DNA from: Streptosporangium subroseum
GTDB taxonomy: Bacteria; Actinomycetota; Actinomycetes; Streptosporangiales; Streptosporangiaceae
Length of the DNA: 57,423 nucleotides
NCBI RefSeq assembly: GCF_900188345.1
Contig: NZ_FZOD01000063.1
Span: 1 to 57,423 of the forward strand
Reading direction: 5' to 3'
Shown: positions 43,088 to 50,141 of the stretch, piece by piece
How the letters are laid out: each line of letters begins with the position of its first letter
How positions within the stretch are numbered: the stretch's first letter is position 1
Made by a program: the position numbers and the translations under genes
Notes under the pieces: model-generated
Databases searched by the model: none
What the model was told of the DNA's origin: nothing
Seen by the model: the letters and a program-made list of their open reading frames with translations, nothing else

Positions 43088-43819
43088 TCACGCGGAGTCC
43101 TTCACCGCGGTCCATCCCCCGTCGACCACGAGGCAGGCACCGGTGACGTACGAGCTCTCCCCGCAGGCGAGGAAGGTCACCGCGGCGGCCACCTCATCGG
43201 GCCGGCCGAAACGCGCGGCGGCGGTGGCCGCCGCGCTCCGCCGGCGGTCCTCCTCGCCGATGCCGTCCCAGGCGGGGGTGAGGATCGGCCCGGGAAGCAC
43301 GGTGTTGACCCGTACCTCCGGGCCGTACTCCACGGCCAGCTGGCGTCCGAGTGACACGAGCCCGCCCTTGGCGGCCGCGTAGGCGGGGTGTCCGGGAAGG
43401 CCTACCAGAGCGTGCACGGAGGAGCTCAACACGACGGAGCCCCCGTTCTCCCGAAGGAGCCCGACGCAGGCGTTGACCGCCAGATACGTCGCCGTGAGGT
43501 TGACGGCGATCTGCCGGTCCCAGGCCTCCTCGGCCAGCTCGTGCGCGGGGGCCCGCACCACCACGCTGGCGTTGCTGTAGAGCACGTCCAGCCGCCCGAA
43601 CTCGGCTCGCGCAGCCTCCGCGATCCGTCGCCAGGTCAGGGCCTCGGCGACATCACCGGTGATCACCAGAACGTCCGGCCGGTCCTGCCGCTGCTCGGTC
43701 ACGTCCACCGCGATCACGCGGGCGCCCTCACCCAGGAACCGGTCCACCACCGCGGCGCCGATGCCCGAGGCCGCGCCGGTCACCACGGCCACCTTCCCGG
43801 ACAGCAGTCCTCGTTCCAT
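43088..43819 (-). CDS. SDR family sugar dehydrogenase (probable galactose 1-dehydrogenase)
   Basis: This 243-residue SDR has TGAASGIG, AVDVTEQ (Asp after strand 2, NAD preference), YAAAK as catalytic motif, and YVTGACLVVDGGW. The usual NNAG is replaced by SNAS (VLYSNASVV). As first gene of the galactonate operon it probably oxidises D-galactose to galactonolactone; no lactonase gene is seen nearby. ATG 43819 with AAGGTG upstream is preferred; ATG 43912 would add an atypical 31-residue leader. Confidence 0.82.
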   Translation of the reverse strand: MERGLLSGKVAVVTGAASGIGAAVVDRFLGEGARVIAVDVTEQRQDRPDVLVITGDVAEALTWRRIAEAARAEFGRLDVLYSNASVVVRAPAHELAEEAWDRQIAVNLTATYLAVNACVGLLRENGGSVVLSSSVHALVGLPGHPAYAAAKGGLVSLGRQLAVEYGPEVRVNTVLPGPILTPAWDGIGEEDRRRSAAATAAARFGRPDEVAAAVTFLACGESSYVTGACLVVDGGWTAVKDSA

Positions 43820-43970
43820 GATCTGCACCTTGTCCCAGGGAGCGGACGACACGCCGGTCCGGTCATCTGAGGGCGGGGCCAGGCCGGCCACCGCAGCAAC
43901 GTTGTCATTCATCAAGACCAGTCAACACGGCGTCACCGGTCGCGGGGAATGTCGGATATTCGGAGCCACC

Positions 43971-44004
43971 TGGACGATCCGACGGTGTGTGCCATACTGA
44001 CCCC
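43971..44004 (+). promoter_or_regulatory. AraC gene promoter (leaderless)
   Basis: TGGACG (43971-43976) and CATACT (43993-43998) are separated by 16 bp and place transcription start at about 44005, the A of the AraC ATG, which has no Shine-Dalgarno. The 185 bp from 43820 to 44004 hold the divergent promoter of the galactonate operon, including TTGACT on the minus strand (near 43928-43923). Confidence 0.5.
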
Positions 44005-44856
44005 ATGCCGATCCAGGAGGGTTTCCTTAACCAGCGGCTGACCGTGGTGCCCCGCCGGGTCGTGGTCGAGGCGAGCTCTCGCCCGGTGACCAGACGCCTC
44101 ATGGTCACGGACACCGGGCACTATCCGATCGCTGCGGATCACTTGATGAAGCGGCCAAACGGCATCGAGGAGACCATCCTCATCCTGTGCACGGCCGGCA
44201 CGGGATGGGCGAACATCGCGGGCGCCCAGCACCGCGTCGGGGCGAACGCGGCGCTGGTGATCCCGCGAGGCACCCCGCACGCGTACGGCGCCTCCTACGA
44301 CAACCCCTGGACGATCTGGTGGTGCCACCTACGAGGCGCCGACTTGGCCGAGCTCATCGAGGAGGTCGGCGGGCCGGTAATCCCCATCCGCCGCATCGAT
44401 CGAGCGATCGCCCTGCTCGACGAGATCGTGACGACCCTCGAACGGGGTCACTCGCCGGCGAGCCTGATGGGCGCGGCGGGCGCCGCGTGGAAGCTCCTCA
44501 CGCAGATCGTGGTCGACCGCACCATGCCGGCGCCCGGTGATCCTCTGCAGCGCGCGATGGCCTACCTGGCCGAGCGGCTGGACAGCACCGTGCGGGTCGC
44601 CGACCTGGCGGCGCTGGTCGGCGTCTCACCCTCCCATCTGAGCGCGCTGTTCCGCCGCGCGACCGGGGGCGGGGTGCTCGCGCACCACACGGCGCTCCGG
44701 ATGGCGCAGGCCCGCAGCCTTCTCGACACCACGGACACGACCGTCGCGAACATCGCCCGCGAGGTCGGCTACCCCGACCCCTTCTACTTCTCCCGTCACT
44801 TCAAACGGATGCACGAGGCCAGTCCCACCGAGTACCGCAACCGCGCGAAGGGCTGA
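44005..44856 (+). CDS. AraC family regulator of galactose catabolism
   Basis: This 283-residue protein has an N-terminal AraC_binding cupin (~30-150: TGHYPIAADHLMKRPNGIEETILILCTAGTG, VIPRGTPHAYGAS) and a C-terminal AraC double HTH (~180-280: LAERLDSTVRVADLAALVGVSPSHLSALFRRATGGG, FYFSRHFKRMHEASPTEYRNR). ATG 44005. It is divergent from the galactonate operon and convergent with the GH36 gene (10 nt between ends), between the two sugar operons. It probably activates one or both on binding a galactose-derived ligand. Confidence 0.9.
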   Translation: MPIQEGFLNQRLTVVPRRVVVEASSRPVTRRLMVTDTGHYPIAADHLMKRPNGIEETILILCTAGTGWANIAGAQHRVGANAALVIPRGTPHAYGASYDNPWTIWWCHLRGADLAELIEEVGGPVIPIRRIDRAIALLDEIVTTLERGHSPASLMGAAGAAWKLLTQIVVDRTMPAPGDPLQRAMAYLAERLDSTVRVADLAALVGVSPSHLSALFRRATGGGVLAHHTALRMAQARSLLDTTDTTVANIAREVGYPDPFYFSRHFKRMHEASPTEYRNRAKG

Positions 44857-44866
44857 GCCGCCCGCG

Positions 44867-47023
44867 TCACGGCGCCTTCGTCGAGCTCACGACGCGCAGC
44901 AGCACCGACCGGTCGACGTCCAGCGACGGCGCCTCGACGCCGACGAGCCGCAGCACACGCCCGGGAAGGGTCACGCCGTCGCGCTGCCACGGCGGGAGCA
45001 CCGTACCGGCCGCGGGCGCGGACCCGGGGTGGACGGCGTGGACGGTGTAGTCGCGCGCGTCGTCGAGACCGGGCAACCGGATGCGCCCCGGCGGCCACGT
45101 CGACGGGCGCTCGACGACGCTGAACGCGTAGAGCGCCTCACCGCGATCGCCCGCCACGACGCCCTCAAGACGGAGTGCCGCGTCGGCGAGGTCCGCGTGA
45201 ACGACCTCTCCCGAGTGCAGCAGCTCCCGGTGCTCCTTGTGGAACGCGATCCACCGCGCGAGCGCCGCGAGGGTCTCGTCGTCGGCGGTGAGCAGGTTCA
45301 CCTCGACGCCCAGGTGTCCCCACAGCGCCTTCTCCGCGCGATAGTCGAGCGGATGCGTCCGGTGGGTGGTGTGCGACTCCTCGGCCCCGATGTGCGTTCC
45401 CTGCATCTCCGGGGGAACCAGCAACCCCGTCCAGCGTTGGATCTCAAGCCGCTCGTGCGGGTCGTTGCAGTCGCTCGGCCAGACCCGGTCGGTGAACTCG
45501 AGGACGCCGAGGTCGATACGTCCCCCGCCGCTGGCGCACGACTCGATCTCCAGCCCCGGGTGGGCGGCCTTGAGCTCCGCCATCAGCCGGTAGACCTGCT
45601 CGACCTGCGTGCGCACGCCCGGCCGGCCGCTGGGCGTGTGGCCGGCGTCGAGCAGATACCGGTTGTGGTCCCACTTGATGTAGTCGATGCCGAGCGATCC
45701 GACGAGGGCGCTCATCCGGTCGAACAGATGGGCGTACGCGCCGGGGTGACCGAGGTCGAGCACATGCTGGTGGCGGGAGGCGAGGCCGGGACCGTGCCCC
45801 GCGTCGAAGATCCATTCTGGGTGCTCGCGAGCCAGGTCCGAGTCGAGGTTGACCATCTCCGGCTCGAACCAGAGCCCGAAGTCCATGCCGAGCTCGCGCA
45901 CCCGGGCGACGAGCGGTTCGAGGCCCTCGGGCCAGATCGCCGCGTCGACCGTCCAGTCGCCGAGCGAGCTGGTGTCGTCGCGGCGGCCGAGGAACCATCC
46001 GTCGTCGAGCACGAACCGCTCGGCGCCGGCCTCCGCTCCGCGTTCGGCGAGCGCGCTCAGGGTGTCGAGGTCGTGGTCGAAGTAGACCGCTTCCCAGGTG
46101 TTCAGCACCACGGGCCGGGGCGAGCGAGGATGCTCCGGCCTCGACCGCAGGTGCCGGTGGAATCGCGCGGCGAGGTCGTCCAGCCCGATTCCCCACGATC
46201 CGTACTGCCACGGGCTCCGGTGCGAATCGCCCTGCCCGAGCACCACTTCGGCCGGAAGCAGCACCTCTCCCGCCGCGAGGTGCCTCGTGCCCGCGGGTGT
46301 CCGCTCGGCGGCGAGCACCTGGTTGCCGCTCCACGCGAGATGGGTCGCCCACACCGCGCCGTGCCGGAACCCGAAGCCTGCCTCACCGGCGACCAGCAGC
46401 AGGGTGTGCTCGAGTCCCGGCTTGCCTCCCCGCGAGGCCCGGACCCACTCCCCCACGTGGAACGGACGTCGCTGCGGCACCCGTTCGAGCGCCCAGCGAC
46501 CGGTCAGGTCGAGGATCTCCGACGCGTCCGACGGCACCGGGAGCGCCAGTTCGAGGGAGTCGACGCGGTACGGCGTCGCCGCGTCGTTCCTGATCCGGAC
46601 TCGCTGGCGCACGAGCCCGCTCGCGGCGAGCACCTGGATCTCGAGGTCGACGGAGAGGCCGTACTCCGGGTCGTGTGCCGTGCTGCGCAGCACGGGCCCG
46701 TCTGTCTCGTCTTCGGCGCGGTACGTCGCGTCCCGGAACTTCGGGGCCCAGCGTCGGCCGTCGTCGTCGCCGACGAGACCCGGGCGCCCGAGCCAGCCCT
46801 CCGCCGGTTGCGGGAGCACCGGGACGGGCTGGGGGTAGGTGACCGCGCTGTCGCCGATCGCGGGAAGCGCGGCCTTCTGCACGTACGCCAGGGCGTCGTC
46901 CCCGACCTCTCCGAGATCCGGCCCCCAGTGCAGGATGCGCGGCAGCCTGCCCCCGTCGACGGCGACGACGAGGCTGGTGCCCCCCGCGCGCAGGTGGATC
47001 GGTATGTGCCGGTCGTCGTTCAC
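44867..47023 (-). CDS. GH36 alpha-galactosidase
   Basis: This 718-residue product starts at GTG 47023. The GH36 layout is complete: an N-terminal beta-supersandwich, VLNTWEAVYFDHD and FVLDDGWF in the barrel, LGMDFGLWFEPEMVN, nucleophile Asp452 in YIKWDHNR, acid/base Asp518 in WPSDCNDPHERLEIQ, and a C-terminal beta-domain. It has no signal peptide, so it is cytoplasmic. It hydrolyses alpha-1,6-galactosides such as melibiose and raffinose after import. It lies 25 nt after the permease gene as last gene of the transport operon. Confidence 0.92.
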   Translation of the reverse strand: MNDDRHIPIHLRAGGTSLVVAVDGGRLPRILHWGPDLGEVGDDALAYVQKAALPAIGDSAVTYPQPVPVLPQPAEGWLGRPGLVGDDDGRRWAPKFRDATYRAEDETDGPVLRSTAHDPEYGLSVDLEIQVLAASGLVRQRVRIRNDAATPYRVDSLELALPVPSDASEILDLTGRWALERVPQRRPFHVGEWVRASRGGKPGLEHTLLLVAGEAGFGFRHGAVWATHLAWSGNQVLAAERTPAGTRHLAAGEVLLPAEVVLGQGDSHRSPWQYGSWGIGLDDLAARFHRHLRSRPEHPRSPRPVVLNTWEAVYFDHDLDTLSALAERGAEAGAERFVLDDGWFLGRRDDTSSLGDWTVDAAIWPEGLEPLVARVRELGMDFGLWFEPEMVNLDSDLAREHPEWIFDAGHGPGLASRHQHVLDLGHPGAYAHLFDRMSALVGSLGIDYIKWDHNRYLLDAGHTPSGRPGVRTQVEQVYRLMAELKAAHPGLEIESCASGGGRIDLGVLEFTDRVWPSDCNDPHERLEIQRWTGLLVPPEMQGTHIGAEESHTTHRTHPLDYRAEKALWGHLGVEVNLLTADDETLAALARWIAFHKEHRELLHSGEVVHADLADAALRLEGVVAGDRGEALYAFSVVERPSTWPPGRIRLPGLDDARDYTVHAVHPGSAPAAGTVLPPWQRDGVTLPGRVLRLVGVEAPSLDVDRSVLLRVVSSTKAP

Positions 47024-47048
47024 TGTCCGTCGTTCCCCATCGTTTCCG

Positions 47049-47912
47049 TCATCCCTTGAGTCCACTGCTCGCGATGCCCGCGAAGAACTGCCGCTGCAGA
47101 ACCAGGAAGACGACCACGAGAGGTATCGAGCATACGAACGCGCCCGCCATGAGGGTCGGGTAGTCCGTACCGAACTGTCCCTGCAGTCCCGCGAGGCCCA
47201 CCGGCAGCGGCCGGTTCTCCCCGGAGGGGGAGACGATGAGGGGCCAGAGCAGGTCGTTCCACGAGTAGAGACCCGTCAGCACGGCGAGTGCGGCCAGCAT
47301 CGGCCGGGCCATCGGCAGCATCACGTACCAGAACACCTGGAAGGTGTTGGCGCCGTCGAGCCGGGCCGCCTCCTCGTAGTCCTTCGGCATCGTGAGAAAC
47401 GCCTGGCGCATCAGGAAGGTCCCGAACGCGGAGAAGAGGCCGGGAATGGCGAGCGCCGGGAGGGTGTCCAGCAGTCCCAGGTCGCGGACGAGCTCGTACT
47501 GGCCGATCAGGAAGAGCTGGCTCGGGACCATCAGCATGACGATGAACAGGCCGAACAGCACGTTGCGGCCGCGGAAGGGGATGCGTGCGAACGCGTATCC
47601 GGCGAGCGCGGCGACCACGATCTGGCCGACGACCCGCAGGGCGAGCGAACCGGTGGAGACCGCGAACATCGACCAGAACGGCACCGTCGAGAAGAACGTC
47701 TCGAACGAGTGCAGGCTGAGATCCCCCGGCAGGATCGTCGGCGGGACCCTGGTCACCTCGGCGGTCGTCTTGAACAGGGTGAGGATCTGCCAGACGAACG
47801 GCACCACCATGAAAACGGACGCGCCGATGAGGATCACATGGATCGGCCAGGTGGTGGTCGGCTTCCCGCGCCACCGGGGACCCGGCGTGCGGCGGACGAT
47901 GGACTCAGCCAT
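47049..47912 (-). CDS. carbohydrate ABC transporter permease (MalG type)
   Basis: This 287-residue protein has six membrane helices. The EAA loop EEAARLDGANTFQVFWYVMLPMARP contacts the ATPase. It overlaps the previous permease gene by 8 nt. It is the second membrane subunit of a CUT1-type sugar importer. No ATPase gene is in the operon; such systems commonly share a housekeeping MsiK-type ATPase. Confidence 0.93.
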   Translation of the reverse strand: MAESIVRRTPGPRWRGKPTTTWPIHVILIGASVFMVVPFVWQILTLFKTTAEVTRVPPTILPGDLSLHSFETFFSTVPFWSMFAVSTGSLALRVVGQIVVAALAGYAFARIPFRGRNVLFGLFIVMLMVPSQLFLIGQYELVRDLGLLDTLPALAIPGLFSAFGTFLMRQAFLTMPKDYEEAARLDGANTFQVFWYVMLPMARPMLAALAVLTGLYSWNDLLWPLIVSPSGENRPLPVGLAGLQGQFGTDYPTLMAGAFVCSIPLVVVFLVLQRQFFAGIASSGLKG

Positions 47913-48834
47913 AGAAGACCCAAGATCTCTGCAGACGGAACTGGAGGGCCGTCGCGATCATGATCACAATGAGGAGCACGATCGCGATCGCGGCGCCGTA
48001 GCCCTGGTGGAACTGGACGAACGCCTTCTCGTAGAACAGGTACACGATCGTCTTGGAGTCGGCGAGGGCCGTGTTGTTCACCCCGCGCAGCATGATGAAG
48101 ATCAGGTCGAACATCTGCAGGGCGGCGATCACATTGAGGATCGTGACGAAGAAGATGCTCGGGCTGAGCAGCGGCACGGTGATGTGGAAGAACTGCCGGA
48201 CGCGGCCGGCGCCGTCGAGGGCGGACGCCTCGTAGAGGGCCTTCGGGATGGCCTGCAACCCGGCGCCGAGGATGATCAGGTTGATGCCGAGGCCCATCCA
48301 GATGCCGACGACGCCGAACGCGAAGATCGTGAACCGGGGGTCGGCCACCCAGAACTGCCCGTCGACGCCGAACCACGACAGCACGTAGTTGAGCAGCCCG
48401 AAGTCTCCGTTGTAGATGAACCGCCAGACCATGCCGATGGCCACGGGCAGGGTGACGACCGGCAGGAAGAAGAGCACGCGGTAGATCGAGCGTCCCCGGC
48501 CGACCTGCTCGATCAGCGCGGCGAGCGCGATGGCGAGGGGGATGCCGAGCAGGATGATCGCGGTGTAGAGCGCGGAGTTCCCGAACGCCTTCCAGAAGTC
48601 ACCGTCGCCGATGAGCGTCGTGTAGTTCTCGATCCCCACGAAGGTCGCGGGCCCGAACGCCGGGACGTCCTGGAAGCTCTTGATCAGGGTCGACAGGAAC
48701 GGCCACAGGTAGAGGACCACCAGGCCGATCGTCGCGGGAGCGATGAACGCCAGCGCCCACCACCCGCTGGGCGTGCTGGCGCCTGTGCGGCGGCCGGTCG
48801 GCCGCCGCACGAACTTCGTTGCCACGTTTGTCAT
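47905..48834 (-). CDS. carbohydrate ABC transporter permease (MalF type)
   Basis: This 309-residue protein has six membrane helices and the EAA loop EASALDGAGRVRQFFHITVPLLSP. ATG 48834 overlaps the stop of the sugar-binding lipoprotein gene (ATGA). It forms a heterodimeric CUT1 channel with the MalG-like subunit for uptake of alpha-galactosides (inferred from the glycosidases in the same operon). Confidence 0.93.
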   Translation of the reverse strand: MTNVATKFVRRPTGRRTGASTPSGWWALAFIAPATIGLVVLYLWPFLSTLIKSFQDVPAFGPATFVGIENYTTLIGDGDFWKAFGNSALYTAIILLGIPLAIALAALIEQVGRGRSIYRVLFFLPVVTLPVAIGMVWRFIYNGDFGLLNYVLSWFGVDGQFWVADPRFTIFAFGVVGIWMGLGINLIILGAGLQAIPKALYEASALDGAGRVRQFFHITVPLLSPSIFFVTILNVIAALQMFDLIFIMLRGVNNTALADSKTIVYLFYEKAFVQFHQGYGAAIAIVLLIVIMIATALQFRLQRSWVFYG

Positions 48835-50090
48835 TTCTTGGCGAGCACCTGGTCGACGGCGTCCTGATATTCCTTCGCCGCGTCCTGCACGGGCTTCTTA
48901 CCGTCCCACGCGGGAGCCAGGTACTGCGCGGCGAGCCCCTGCCACTCGGACGCGTTCCCCGCGACCGGGAGCGGGACGCTGTAGTCGATGGCGTCGATGA
49001 ACACCTGCAGGTGGAACTCGGGCATCGCGTCGAGCCACGGCTTCTGGGTTCCCTTGTAGGCGGGGAGCACCGTTCCGGTGGCCGCCTGGATCTCGGCGGC
49101 CTTCGTGCCGCCGAGGAAGGCGAGGAACTTCTTGAGCTCCTCCGGATGCTTGCTGCCGGCGTATCCGGCGTTGCCGATGCCGCTGGTGACGGTGGCGCGC
49201 TTGACGCCCTGCGGCAGGGGCGCGACGTCGACCTTGTCCTTCAGCTCGGGATTCTTGTAGAGCCGCAGGGCCCAGTACGCGCCGGAGAAGTACATGGCGA
49301 CCTTCTGGTTCTCGAACATCGAGACCGCCTCGGTGTCCGACAGCTGCTTCAGGGTCGGTGACGAGCCGGCCGCCTGGAGGTCGGTCCAGAACTTCAGGCC
49401 GGCGACTCCCGCCGGGCTCGCGAAGTCGGAGGCGGTGCCGTCCGGGTTGATGATGGAGCCGCCGGCCTGCAGGATCGTGTTGTAGAAGCCGCCCTGCGAG
49501 TCGATCGGCGCCGCGATGCCCCAGACGCCCTTCGCGGGGTCGGTCAGCTTCTTGGCCGCGTCCTGCACGTCCTGCCAGCCCCACGTGTCATCCGGGTACT
49601 TGACGCCCGCGGCGTCGAAGAGCGCCTTGTTGTACCAGATGCCGTTGGTGTCGAAGTCCTTCGGCAGCGCGAAGGACTTGCCCTCATAGGTGTAGGAGTC
49701 GGAGACGGCCTTGGGGTAGACACTCATGTCGATCTTGTTGGACTTCACCGTGTCGGACAGGTCGAGAAGCTGACCGCCCTTCGCGTACTCGCGGAAGTGG
49801 TCGGCGAGCATCCAGAACGCGTCCGGCGCGGTGCCGCCGGCGGCGCCGACCTGGAGCGTCGACCAGTATTCGGTCCACGGCAGCGTCTGGACCTTGATGG
49901 TGATGTTCGGGTTCGCCTTCTCGAACTCGGTGGCGATCTGCTGCATCGCGGGAGTCTGGTCCTCACTCCAGTTCGCGTAGGTGAGGGTGACCTTCTCGTC
50001 CGACGCGCCACTGGATGATCCGCCCGAGCAGGCGGTGAGGAGCGTTGCCGCCGCGACCATCGCCGTGGCGGCGATCCAATTGCGTTTCAT
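48831..50090 (-). CDS. sugar-binding lipoprotein of a CUT1 ABC transporter
   Basis: This 419-residue protein has a lipoprotein signal with lipobox ATLLTAC (Cys21) followed by a Ser/Gly linker. Family-1 extracellular binding protein features are VTLTYANWSEDQTPAMQQIATEFEKANPNI, PDAFWMLADHFREYAKGG, FALPKDFDTNGIWYNKALFDAAG and AMYFSGAYWALRLY. It captures oligosaccharide at the cell surface and hands it to the two permeases. ATG 50090 has AGAGGA upstream. It lies 51 nt after the GH97 gene. Confidence 0.93.
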   Translation of the reverse strand: MKRNWIAATAMVAAATLLTACSGGSSSGASDEKVTLTYANWSEDQTPAMQQIATEFEKANPNITIKVQTLPWTEYWSTLQVGAAGGTAPDAFWMLADHFREYAKGGQLLDLSDTVKSNKIDMSVYPKAVSDSYTYEGKSFALPKDFDTNGIWYNKALFDAAGVKYPDDTWGWQDVQDAAKKLTDPAKGVWGIAAPIDSQGGFYNTILQAGGSIINPDGTASDFASPAGVAGLKFWTDLQAAGSSPTLKQLSDTEAVSMFENQKVAMYFSGAYWALRLYKNPELKDKVDVAPLPQGVKRATVTSGIGNAGYAGSKHPEELKKFLAFLGGTKAAEIQAATGTVLPAYKGTQKPWLDAMPEFHLQVFIDAIDYSVPLPVAGNASEWQGLAAQYLAPAWDGKKPVQDAAKEYQDAVDQVLAKK

Positions 50091-50141
50091 GGTGTTCCTC
50101 TGATCGTGTTGTGTGCCGGTCGTCCATGACCGGCACGGGTG

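Noticed and set aside
45029..47059. A 676-codon plus-strand frame
   Set aside because: It is the shadow of the GH36 gene; the minus-strand product has the nucleophile and acid/base motifs.
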